Part shown: positions 1 through 7,390 of the stretch, in pieces
Layout of the letters: each line of letters starts with the position of its first letter
Numbering within the stretch: the stretch's first letter is position 1
Assembly: GCF_002872475.1 (NCBI RefSeq)
Contig: NZ_CP025682.1
Span: forward strand, 2,728,001-2,792,000
Length of the DNA: 64,000 bases
Direction of reading: 5' to 3'
Origin: Pseudazoarcus pumilus
Lineage (GTDB): Bacteria > Pseudomonadota > Gammaproteobacteria > Burkholderiales > Rhodocyclaceae
Notes under the pieces: model-generated
What the model saw: the letters and a program-made list of their open reading frames with translations, nothing else
The model's database searches: none
What the model was told of the DNA's origin: nothing
Position numbers and translations under genes: made by a program

Positions 1-284
1 CTATTTCCTCGCGTTTGCGAACTGGCCGGCAGCAAAGGGCCGAGAGCGGAATGACTGACCCTCGGCGCGCATCGGGGCACGCCCGATGCGGACGCCGGAT
101 GGTGACCGAGGGTCGGGCACGGTTGCGTCCGTGCGGAAAAGGTCGCTCAGGATGACAAATCCGTAATCATCCCGTAATCGAGCAACAAGGGGCCCGGTTG
201 CAGAATGAGGTTGCCGGACATCCTGCGCGTACTGATGATCGCGCGCCGTGACCAGCCGAAATGCCCGAACCCGAAGGAAGCGCC
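1..284. other. non-coding leader region before the metal ATPase gene
   Basis: I see no convincing gene here. The short open frames on the - strand have no family resemblance and lie opposite the start of the ATPase gene. The octamer CCGTAATC occurs twice (161-168 and 172-179), spaced 11 bp, one helical turn, which would suit a dimeric response regulator. It lies about 105 bp upstream of the ATPase start. No CueR-type dyad is visible. Confidence 0.4.
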
Positions 285-2585
285 ATGAACGATGCAGCAA
301 ACACATCCCCAAAGACCCACGCCCGGCTCACGCTAATCGTGCCCGGCATGGGCAGCGACCACTGCGCCGGGCTGGTGAGCGAATCCATTCGTCGGCTGGA
401 CGGGGTCGGGCAGATTCAGACGAGCATCGCCAGCCATCGCGTCAATGTCGAATTCGATGCCGCGACGACCGGGTCGGAGGCCATCCGGCACGCCGTCGAG
501 CGCGCGGGCTACGACGTCGATTCGATCAAGACGGATGGCAAGGACGCCGCCGTCACCGAGACCGAATCGGAGGAGCGCTACCTCGCGCAGGCCAGCAAGC
601 GGCTGTGGATCGCGGCGGTACCGACCACGCTGATCATGTTGCTGATGGTTCCGCACATGTTCTGGCAGCCTATACCAGGCTATCTGGCCATCGTCGCGCT
701 GCTCGCCTTCCCGGTGGTGTTCACCTACGGCGGGCTGGCCACCCACCGCTCGGCCTGGCGCTCGCTGACCAACCGCACGGCCAACATGGACGTGCTGATC
801 TCGCTCGGCAGCCTGCCGCCCTACCTGATCGGCCTGCTCGGCTTCTTCTATCCGATGACCTCGTTCATCGAGATGGCGGCGACCATCACCACCTTCCACC
901 TGCTCGGCCGCTACCTGGAGACACGGGCCAAGGGCCGCGCCTCGCAGGCCATCCGCAAGCTCGTCACGCTGGGCGCCAAGACGGCGACGGTGGAGCGCGA
1001 CGGCGCCGAGGTCGAGGTCGCCGTGGCGGACCTGCAGATCGGCGACGTGATGATCGTGCGGCCCGGCGCAAAGGTGCCCACCGATGGCGAAATCGTCGAC
1101 GGTGCGAGCCACCTGGACGAATCCATCGCCACCGGGGAATCGGTGCCGGTCGAGAAGGGACCGGGCGATGCGGTGATCGGCGCGACCATCAACAAGGAAG
1201 GCATGCTGCGCGTGCGTGCCACGCGCATCGGGGCGGATACCTTTTTGTCGCAGGTGATTCGTCTGGTCGAACAGGCGCAGGGCTCCAAGGTGCCGATCCA
1301 GGAATTCGCCGACCGCGTCACCGGCCGCTTCGTGCCGGCGGTGATCGTCGTCAGCCTGGCGAGCTTCGTGCTGTGGCTGGTGTTCTTCGACACGCTGCGT
1401 CCGGTACTCGACTGGGGCGCGGGCTTCCTGCCGTGGGTCGATCCGACACTCGGACGGCTCACCGTCGCAACGCTGTCGGCAGTAGCCGTGCTGGTCATCG
1501 CCTGCCCCTGTGCGCTGGGGCTGGCCACGCCGACCGCGCTGATGGTCGGCTCGGGGCTGGGCGCAGAACGCGGCGTGCTGATCCGCTCGGGCGAGGCCAT
1601 CCAGACGCTCAAGGACATCAAGGTGGTGGTACTCGACAAGACCGGCACCATCACCCGCGGCCAGCCCGCGCTCACCGACGTCATCGCCGCCGACGGCTTC
1701 GATGAGGCAACCGTGCTGCGCGCCGCAGCATCGGTCGAGGCCGGTTCGGAACATCCGCTCGGCCAGTCCATCGTGGCCGGCGCACGCGAGCGCGGCATCG
1801 AGGTGCCGAGCGTGCAGGCCTTCAAGGCCATCACCGCGCGCGGCGTACAGGGCGAGGTCGACGGCCGTCTGACCCGCGTCGGCAGCCGCCGGCTGCTCGA
1901 CGAATCGGGCATCGACCACGCCGCGCTCGAAGATGCGCTCAAGCAGTTCGAGAACGACGGCAAGACCGCGATGCTCATCGCCATCGACGGGCACGCCGCC
2001 GGCATCGTCGCCGTCGCCGACACGGTCAAGCCCGATTCGCGCGACGCCATCGCGGCCTTGCACGCGCTGGGCATCCGCGTCGCCATGGTCACCGGCGACA
2101 ACGAGCGCACGGCCCGCTTCGTCGCCGAACAGGTCGGCGTCGACGAGGTCATGGCCGGCGTGCTGCCCGAGGGCAAGGTAGACGCCATCCGCGCGCTGCA
2201 GCGCGAGTACGGCGATCACGTCGCGATGGTCGGCGACGGCATCAACGACGCCCCCGCGCTCAAGCAGGCCAACGTCGGCATCGCCATCGGCGCGGGTGCC
2301 GACGTCGCCATCGAGGCCGCCGACGTGACGCTGGTCAGCGGCGAACTGAGCCGCGTCGTCGAGGCCATCCGTCTGTCCCGCGCGACCTTCTCGAAGATCG
2401 TGCAGAACCTGTTTTGGGCGTGGCTCTACAACCTCGCCGCGATTCCGGTCGCCGCACTGGGCCTGCTCCACCCGATGGTGGGCGTCGTCGCGATGACGGC
2501 CAGTTCGCTGTCGGTGATCGGCAACTCGCTGCTGCTCAAGCGCGCACGACTCGACGCGGCGAATCTGCAACGCACGAATCCCTAA
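285..2585 (+). CDS. heavy-metal (probably copper) translocating P1B-type ATPase
   Basis: Exports a soft metal ion, most likely Cu(I), across the inner membrane using ATP. The order is an N-terminal HMA-like domain (residues about 15-80), membrane segments, the TGES actuator motif, the CPC metal-site motif in the sixth helix (Cys near residue 407), the DKTGT phosphorylation motif (Asp near 451), SEHP in the nucleotide-binding domain, and GDGINDAP. Length is 766 residues, normal for the family. The HMA loop reads GMGSDHC instead of the usual GMTCxxC, so the first cysteine is a serine. I chose the ATG at 285 over the in-frame ATG at 261 because GAAGGA sits at good distance before it. It heads a metal-resistance cluster with two DUF2933 genes, a methyltransferase-like gene and a YHS gene. 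It is distinct from the copA at 7391-9865, which has two canonical HMA domains. Confidence 0.93.
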   Translation: MNDAANTSPKTHARLTLIVPGMGSDHCAGLVSESIRRLDGVGQIQTSIASHRVNVEFDAATTGSEAIRHAVERAGYDVDSIKTDGKDAAVTETESEERYLAQASKRLWIAAVPTTLIMLLMVPHMFWQPIPGYLAIVALLAFPVVFTYGGLATHRSAWRSLTNRTANMDVLISLGSLPPYLIGLLGFFYPMTSFIEMAATITTFHLLGRYLETRAKGRASQAIRKLVTLGAKTATVERDGAEVEVAVADLQIGDVMIVRPGAKVPTDGEIVDGASHLDESIATGESVPVEKGPGDAVIGATINKEGMLRVRATRIGADTFLSQVIRLVEQAQGSKVPIQEFADRVTGRFVPAVIVVSLASFVLWLVFFDTLRPVLDWGAGFLPWVDPTLGRLTVATLSAVAVLVIACPCALGLATPTALMVGSGLGAERGVLIRSGEAIQTLKDIKVVVLDKTGTITRGQPALTDVIAADGFDEATVLRAAASVEAGSEHPLGQSIVAGARERGIEVPSVQAFKAITARGVQGEVDGRLTRVGSRRLLDESGIDHAALEDALKQFENDGKTAMLIAIDGHAAGIVAVADTVKPDSRDAIAALHALGIRVAMVTGDNERTARFVAEQVGVDEVMAGVLPEGKVDAIRALQREYGDHVAMVGDGINDAPALKQANVGIAIGAGADVAIEAADVTLVSGELSRVVEAIRLSRATFSKIVQNLFWAWLYNLAAIPVAALGLLHPMVGVVAMTASSLSVIGNSLLLKRARLDAANLQRTNP

Positions 2586-2595
2586 GGAGCCACGC

Positions 2596-2850
2596 ATGAG
2601 CACACATGAACCTGCCGGCGAAAACGTCACCCATAGCACACCGCCCAGGGAAGGCAACCATGGCCGGGCCAAATGGGTGTTCATCGGCTTCATGGCACTG
2701 GCCGCCGGTCTGCTGATCGCAGAGCACCGCGTCCATGTGCTCGGCGCGCTCCCCTGGCTGATCCTGCTCGCCTGCCCGCTGATGCACATTTTCATGCACC
2801 GCGGCCATTCCCACGGCGCACATGAGCATCACGAGGATGAGCGCAAATGA
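2596..2850 (+). CDS. DUF2933 small membrane protein (first copy)
   Basis: An 84-residue protein with one long hydrophobic stretch (about residues 27-65) interrupted by charged residues. The hallmark is a conserved tail reading LLACPLMHIFMHRGH, followed by a His-rich end (HSHGAHEHHEDERK). DUF2933 proteins usually sit beside copper-resistance genes; their function is not known to me. The histidines and methionines near the C-terminus would suit metal binding at the membrane, which is inference. The gene starts 10 bp after the ATPase stop behind an AAGGAG site and overlaps the next gene by 4 bp (ATGA), so it belongs to the ATPase operon. A paralogue lies at 4107-4334. Confidence 0.85.
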   Translation: MSTHEPAGENVTHSTPPREGNHGRAKWVFIGFMALAAGLLIAEHRVHVLGALPWLILLACPLMHIFMHRGHSHGAHEHHEDERK

Positions 2851-3539
2851 ACGGCGACGCCTACGGTCTGTGGTCGCTCGTGCTGCTCAACTCGGTGCTG
2901 TTCATCGCGTTCGCGTTCAGCTTCGCGAGGCCGCAAACAACCCGCGACTGGCGCTCGTTCGGGGCCTACTCGGCCTTCATCGTGGCGCTGTTCACCGAAA
3001 TGTACGGTTTCCCGCTGACCATCTATCTGCTGTCGGGCTGGCTCTCGTCACGCTTTCCGGGCATCGACTGGCTCTCGCACGATGCCGGGCATCTGCTCGA
3101 AATGAGCTTCGGCTGGGAGTCCAACCCGCACTTCGGCCCCTTCCACATCCTCAGCACGGCTTTCATCATCGGGGGTTTCTGGCTGCTCGCCAAAGCGTGG
3201 CCGGTGCTGTACGCGGCACAGCGCGAACATCGCCTCGCCATCACCGGCCCGTACGCGCATGTCCGCCATCCCCAGTACATCGGCTTCGTGCTGATCATGT
3301 TCGGCTTCCTGTTGCAGTGGCCGACCCTGATCACACTGGCGATGTTCCCGGCGCTGCTGATCGTCTACGCACGTCTCGCGCGCCGCGAAGAGGCCGACTC
3401 GCTCGCGGCGTTCGGCGATGCCTACCGCGACTACATGAGACGGACCCCCGCCTTCGTCCCGCGGCTTGGCAGGCAAACCCTGCCGACTTCGCCCGACGGC
3501 TCCCCCCCACGACAATCGAACGGAGAACGAAATGACTGA
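2847..3539 (+). CDS. isoprenylcysteine carboxyl methyltransferase-like (ICMT/PEMT) membrane protein
   Basis: An integral membrane protein of 230 residues with about five hydrophobic segments. The C-terminal half carries the family signature GPYAHVRHPQYIGF, the SAM-binding part of ICMT/PEMT-type methyltransferases, then a late motif around FGDAYRDYMRRTPAFVPRL. Bacterial members have unknown acceptors; several are found in metal-resistance clusters, as here. The start overlaps the DUF2933 stop (ATGA), pointing to translational coupling, and the 3' end overlaps the next gene by 8 bp. Possible roles are lipid or isoprenoid modification in the envelope, but the sequence does not decide this. Confidence 0.8.
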   Translation: MNGDAYGLWSLVLLNSVLFIAFAFSFARPQTTRDWRSFGAYSAFIVALFTEMYGFPLTIYLLSGWLSSRFPGIDWLSHDAGHLLEMSFGWESNPHFGPFHILSTAFIIGGFWLLAKAWPVLYAAQREHRLAITGPYAHVRHPQYIGFVLIMFGFLLQWPTLITLAMFPALLIVYARLARREEADSLAAFGDAYRDYMRRTPAFVPRLGRQTLPTSPDGSPPRQSNGERND

Positions 3540-4050
3540 AAAAGTGAAGGACGTCGTTTGCGGCATGGAAGTGGATGCCGCCAGTTTCGCGCACGACTAC
3601 GCCGGCAGCCGTTATGCCTTTTGCTCCGCGCAATGCCGGGACCGCTTCCTGTCCCATCCCCACCTGTTCATCGGCCTGCACGGGCGTCCGGCCCCCAAAC
3701 AGGAAGGGCGCAGCGTGCTCAAGCAGCGTAGCTTCGAGTTGAACGCCCCGCTGGCCCCGGAGCAGGCACACACCGTCATCGAACACGTGAAGACCCTCAT
3801 GGGCATCGAGGCGGTCGAGGCCGAAGAGGCCCGCGTCAGGATCACCTACGACCTTCTTCAGGTTAGCGCGGAGGACATCGAGTCGGCCCTCGTCGCGGCA
3901 GGCGCGAAACTGGGCGTTGGCTGGGCCACCGCCCTGAAGCGCGGATTCGTGCACTTCACCGAAGAATGCGAGGTCGGCAATCTCGAAGTCGGTCCGCGCT
4001 TCGGCAGCCAGCGCTCACCCGGAGGCGCGTCCTGTCACGGCAAACATTGA
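3532..4050 (+). CDS. YHS-domain protein, putative metal-binding
   Basis: A protein of 172 residues. Residues 1-45 form a YHS domain: KDVVCGMEVD early and FCSAQCRDRF about 25 residues later give the three cysteines that typically coordinate metal in this fold. The middle part (about 65-130) has an alternating pattern reminiscent of an HMA-like ferredoxin fold but without a CxxC. The last 40 residues are basic and end CHGKH. The start at 3532 follows GGAGAACGAA and overlaps the methyltransferase gene by 8 bp; a longer in-frame start at 3466 would lie deep inside that gene. YHS domains also occur within copper ATPases and their partners, so a role in delivering or sensing the exported metal is likely but unproven. 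Confidence 0.75.
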   Translation: MTEKVKDVVCGMEVDAASFAHDYAGSRYAFCSAQCRDRFLSHPHLFIGLHGRPAPKQEGRSVLKQRSFELNAPLAPEQAHTVIEHVKTLMGIEAVEAEEARVRITYDLLQVSAEDIESALVAAGAKLGVGWATALKRGFVHFTEECEVGNLEVGPRFGSQRSPGGASCHGKH

Positions 4051-4106
4051 CGGCACCACTGTCAGCCATCATCGAGAAACCGACCGTCTGCATGCCGGAG
4101 AACATC

Positions 4107-4334
4107 ATGTGCGATCACGAGAAGTTCATGCCGCCCCGCCGCGCCGCGGCCGATCCCGACGCGCCGGCCCCGAAGCCTGCCGGCACGGTCAAGTGGGTGC
4201 TGCCCGCGGCGGCCGCGCTGATCGGCGCGATGCTGCTGTTCGAGCACCGCGAGCACTGGGCCGACATCGCACCCTGGCTCCTCGTCGCGGCCTGCCCGCT
4301 GCTGCATCTGTTCATGCACCGCGGACACAAGTGA
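4107..4334 (+). CDS. DUF2933 small membrane protein (second copy)
   Basis: A 75-residue paralogue of the protein at 2596-2850: an N-terminal soluble part with prolines and alanines, a hydrophobic stretch, and the tail LLHLFMHRGHK. The pattern EHREHWADIAPWLLVAACPLLHLFMHRGH matches the first copy almost position by position, though this copy lacks the His-rich extension. The ATG at 4107 has GGAG 6 bp upstream; the earlier in-frame ATG at 4092 has no such site. It lies 56 bp after the YHS gene, still compatible with one transcript. Why the cluster keeps two copies is unknown. Confidence 0.8.
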   Translation: MCDHEKFMPPRRAAADPDAPAPKPAGTVKWVLPAAAALIGAMLLFEHREHWADIAPWLLVAACPLLHLFMHRGHK

Positions 4335-4435
4335 ACCAGGCGTGTCGGCACGACGGTTGACACGCGTCAACACCGAGCAGCCTGCCGTGCTCCATCCTGA
4401 ACATGATCGATCGCAATCAGCCAGAGGAGGACGAC

Positions 4436-4900
4436 ATGCGATTTCATCGAGTCCGCGAAGTCATCGAATGGGCCGTCCGGACCCACGCCGAACTGGCGCG
4501 TCAGTACGAGCAGTCGAGCTGCGAGTGCGTCGACGAGCGCACGCGCATGGCGCTTCGCTATCTGGCCGAGCACGAGCGTCAGATGCACACCGCGCTGACA
4601 CGCTACCTGGCTGACGGCAGCGAGCATCGCAACGTGCTCGAGACCTGGTTCGATGACACCACGGAATTCCCGCAGCCGTCGGTCGTCGCACGCCTGTGCG
4701 ATGCGGTCGGCGACAAGGCGGTCGAGGATCTGCTGGCCAACGCGCTGGCCATCCACAAGACCATGGAAGACCTCTACCGCCACCGTGCAGAGACCGCACC
4801 GATCGGCGACGAGCGCGACTTCTTCGCCGCGCTTGCCGCCAGCCATGAGGCGGAAACGCGCCGCCTGGTGCGCGACATGTCGCGGCTCGACGCGCTGTGA
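4436..4900 (+). CDS. ferritin-like/rubrerythrin-like four-helix protein
   Basis: A soluble, helical protein of 154 residues. It contains two helix pairs with ferritin-like spacing: YLAEHERQMH near residues 43-52 and AASHEAETRRLV near 135-146, each with Glu and His residues that could form a di-metal site. I recognise the fold type but no exact subfamily. A strong Shine-Dalgarno (AGAGGAGG) sits just upstream of the ATG at 4436, which is why I prefer it to the start at 4403. Its place at the end of the metal-resistance cluster suggests metal storage or oxidative protection; this is inference. Confidence 0.6.
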   Translation: MRFHRVREVIEWAVRTHAELARQYEQSSCECVDERTRMALRYLAEHERQMHTALTRYLADGSEHRNVLETWFDDTTEFPQPSVVARLCDAVGDKAVEDLLANALAIHKTMEDLYRHRAETAPIGDERDFFAALAASHEAETRRLVRDMSRLDAL

Positions 4901-4943
4901 CGCGCACCGCCCACCGCCACCACCTGCAACCGAGGACACCCCG

Positions 4944-5368
4944 ATGACCGCCATGATGAAAGCGACCGTATTCACCGCCCCGGGACGCATCGAACTGGTG
5001 GACAAGCCGATTCCCGATATCGGTCCGCTCGATGCGCTGATCCGCATCACGACCACCACCATCTGCGGCACCGACGTGCACATCCTCAAGGGCGAGTATC
5101 CGGTGCAGCCCGACCTGACCATCGGTCACGAGCCGGTCGGCGTGATCGAGAAGCTCGGCTCGGCGGTGCAGGGCTACCGCGAGGGATCACCACGCTGTGT
5201 CCCGGCGGCAAGGAACGCATGCGTCGCCTGATGAGCGTGATCGCCTCCGGGCGCATCGACACGCAGGCACTGGTCACCCACCGTTTCCGGCTCGACGACA
5301 TCGTCGAGGCCTACGAACTGTTCGCCAACCAGCGCGACGGCGTGCTGAAGGTGGCGATCACTCCCTGA
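4944..5368 (+). pseudogene. broken zinc-dependent alcohol dehydrogenase gene (internal deletion plus frame change)
   Basis: The first 80 codons encode the start of a medium-chain zinc alcohol dehydrogenase, including the catalytic-zinc segment CGTDVHILKGEYP and the GHEPVG motif. At about 5185 the frame shifts by +2 and the sequence continues as the last ~60 residues of the same family (TLCPGGKERMRRLMS to DGVLKVAITP). Intact members have about 350 residues, so roughly 210 residues, including the Rossmann fold and GxGxxG, are missing, and the two parts are out of frame. The product cannot be an active dehydrogenase. It lies between the metal cluster and the cardiolipin synthase gene. Either the gene decayed through a deletion or the assembly collapsed here. 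Confidence 0.85.
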
Positions 5369-5383
5369 CTCCGCGTCGCGCCC

Positions 5384-6865
5384 TCACAGCACCGGCGCGG
5401 TCAGATAGGCGGCGCGCGAGGCGGCGCGAAACCACCAGGGCTTGTCGAGGACTTCGACCAGGGTCATCTCCCGCGAGCGCTCGAAGTCGCGCCTGAACAT
5501 GTCGTCCATCTGCTGCGCGAACTCGCGCTGCAGGACCCAGGCGGTGATCTCGAAGTTGAGCCGGAAGGAACGGTTGTCGAGGTTCACCGTGCCCACGGCG
5601 GACGCAACGTCGTCGATCAACATGCTCTTGCCGTGCAAAAAACCGGCCTGATAACGGTGGATGTGCACGCCGGCCTCCAGCAGCGGGGCGACGAAGGCGT
5701 AGGCGGCGTAGTAGGTCAGGATGTTGTCGGGCCGCTCCGGGACCAGCACGCGCACATCCACTCCGCGCAGCGCGGCGAGCTTGAGCGCGCCGAGCACGCC
5801 CTCGTCCGGCACGAAGTAGGGGCTGGAAATCCACAGCCGTTCGCGTGCTGAACTGATCGCGTGCTGCACCATCAGGCTGGCGGTTTCAAAGCGGTCGGCC
5901 GGACCGCTGGGCAGTACCAGCACGGGCACATCCTGCCCGTTGGCAGGCTGCGGCGTCCAGTCCAGCTCAAGAATCTCGCCGGTCGCCCAATGCCAGTCCT
6001 CGACGAAGGATAGCTGCAGGCACAGCGTGGCCGGCCCCGTCATGCGCAGATGGGTATCGCGCCAGTCCCCGAAATGACTGGATCGCCCCAGATACTCGTC
6101 ACCCACGTTCAGGCCACCCAGCCAGCCATCGCGACCGTCGACGATGACGACCTTGCGATGATTGCGGAAATTGAGCTGGAAGCGGTTGCCCGAGCCGCGC
6201 GTGGAATGGAATCGCTGCACCTGCACGCCAGCCTCGCTCATGTCCGCAAGATACGACGCGGGCAAGCGGTAGCTGCCGATTTCGTCGTACAGGAAACGCA
6301 CACGCACGCCCTCGCGCGCCTTGCGCATCAGCAGCGCCTGAAACTCGCGGCCGATGTCGTCGTCGCGCACGATATAGAACTGCACCAGTACGCTCTCGCG
6401 CGCTGCTTCGATGCCCTCGAAAATGCTGCGGAAAGTGGCCTCGCCGTCGATCAGCAGCTCCACCTCGTTGCCGACCACCATCGGCATCTTGGCCAGGCGC
6501 TCGATGGCCTCCACCTTTCCCCCGTCGGGCGGCAAGGTGACGCGAAAGGGATGGACCAGCGACATGTGGCCCTGCAGATCGTTGTAGAGCTGGTTGTCGT
6601 CCTCGCGGCGGCCGATCACGTAGCCATGGAAGCGGCTACGCCCGAACACCCAGTACATGGGCACGGCCGCTACCGGAAAGGTGTTGAGCGACACGATCCA
6701 TGCCACCGCACCCGGCGCGGTGCGGGTGGACATCAGCGCGTCGAGCGAGGACACGAAACCGAGCAGGTGCGCGAACAGCATCACCGACAGCCAGGTGCGC
6801 CGCGGGTGTTCGCGATACCAGGTTCTCAGTCGTTCGAATGCCATCCGCCCGTCGCGCTCCTGCAT
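5384..6865 (-). CDS. cls: cardiolipin synthase (phospholipase D family)
   Basis: Joins two phosphatidylglycerol molecules to cardiolipin at the inner membrane. The protein (up to 493 residues) has two N-terminal hydrophobic segments (about 25-45 and 55-75), then two phospholipase D domains. Each has an HKD signature: NHRKVVIVDG near residue 240 and HGKSMLIDD near residue 415, the latter followed by GTVNLDNRS. The ATG at 6865 lacks a ribosome site; the in-frame ATG at 6844 has AGGAG about 12 bp upstream and may be the true start. The gene follows cueR after only about 20-40 bp in the same direction, so it may be read from the copper operon. Whether it is copper-regulated is not shown by the sequence. 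Confidence 0.9.
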   Translation of the reverse strand: MQERDGRMAFERLRTWYREHPRRTWLSVMLFAHLLGFVSSLDALMSTRTAPGAVAWIVSLNTFPVAAVPMYWVFGRSRFHGYVIGRREDDNQLYNDLQGHMSLVHPFRVTLPPDGGKVEAIERLAKMPMVVGNEVELLIDGEATFRSIFEGIEAARESVLVQFYIVRDDDIGREFQALLMRKAREGVRVRFLYDEIGSYRLPASYLADMSEAGVQVQRFHSTRGSGNRFQLNFRNHRKVVIVDGRDGWLGGLNVGDEYLGRSSHFGDWRDTHLRMTGPATLCLQLSFVEDWHWATGEILELDWTPQPANGQDVPVLVLPSGPADRFETASLMVQHAISSARERLWISSPYFVPDEGVLGALKLAALRGVDVRVLVPERPDNILTYYAAYAFVAPLLEAGVHIHRYQAGFLHGKSMLIDDVASAVGTVNLDNRSFRLNFEITAWVLQREFAQQMDDMFRRDFERSREMTLVEVLDKPWWFRAASRAAYLTAPVL

Positions 6866-6886
6866 GCAAGGGAGCCCATGGTACGT

Positions 6887-7303
6887 TCAACGCCCGGTCC
6901 CGCAAGCCCTGCCGCTTTCTTCACCCAGGTCACCCAGGATCGGGCAGTCCGGCCGCGCGTCGCCATGGCAGCACTCGGCCAGCCGGCGCAGCGTGCCCGC
7001 CATGTCCTGCAGCGCGGCGATGCGCGCTTCAAGTTCGGCGACATGCCCGAGCGCGATGCGCTTCACGTCCGCGCTGGCGCGACGCTTGTCGCGCCACAGC
7101 GCGAGCAGTTCGCGGATGTCATCCACCGAGAAGCCCAGATCACGTGCGCGGCGGATGAAGCGCAGCACGTGCACGTCATCGTCAGAGTACACGCGGTAGT
7201 CGGAATCGGTGCGCCGCGCCGGCGGGATCAGGCCCACCGACTCGTAATAGCGGATCATCTTCGCCGACACGCCCGAGGCGGCGGCGGCCTTGCCGATGTT
7301 CAT
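6887..7303 (-). CDS. cueR: CueR-type MerR-family copper-responsive regulator
   Basis: Activates copper efflux genes by untwisting promoters with an over-long spacer when Cu(I) binds. The 138-residue protein starts with the MerR winged helix (MNIGKAAAASGVSAKMIRYYESVGL), then a dimerisation helix (about 75-108), then the metal loop CCHGDARPDCPIL, whose two outer cysteines match the Cu(I) ligands of CueR. No mercury-type third ligand pattern is present. It lies downstream of copZ-copA on the same strand, separated from copA by 87 bp holding an REP-like palindrome. The matching operator is found in front of copZ (10107-10137), so CueR probably controls the whole copZ-copA-cueR unit, including itself. 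Confidence 0.93.
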   Translation of the reverse strand: MNIGKAAAASGVSAKMIRYYESVGLIPPARRTDSDYRVYSDDDVHVLRFIRRARDLGFSVDDIRELLALWRDKRRASADVKRIALGHVAELEARIAALQDMAGTLRRLAECCHGDARPDCPILGDLGEESGRACGTGR

Positions 7304-7330
7304 GCTTCCCCCTGAATCCGATTCTCGTAG

Positions 7331-7356
7331 GGCGGATTAGCGCAGCGTAATCCGCC
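7331..7356. repeat. REP-like palindrome between copA and cueR
   Basis: GGCGGATTA and TAATCCGCC flank an 8-bp loop, preceded by GTAG. A looser dyad (GGCGCAAT...TATAGCGCC) follows and reaches into the copA stop. Such GGCGGATTA palindromes are common dispersed intergenic elements in GC-rich proteobacteria. This one could damp read-through from copA to cueR. I see only this copy in the window. Confidence 0.6.
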
Positions 7357-7390
7357 GGATGTAAGCCTCATACGGCGCAATGCCCTTCGG

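Noticed and set aside
1-312. 103-codon frame on the - strand at the left edge
   Set aside because: No recognisable family; it lies opposite the ATPase start and its leader.
333-2795. Long open frame on the opposite strand of the metal ATPase gene
   Set aside because: A codon-usage shadow in GC-rich DNA with no family resemblance. The same applies to the 800-1000-codon frames opposite the chemoreceptor and GGDEF-EAL genes (16409-19522 and 19449-22445).
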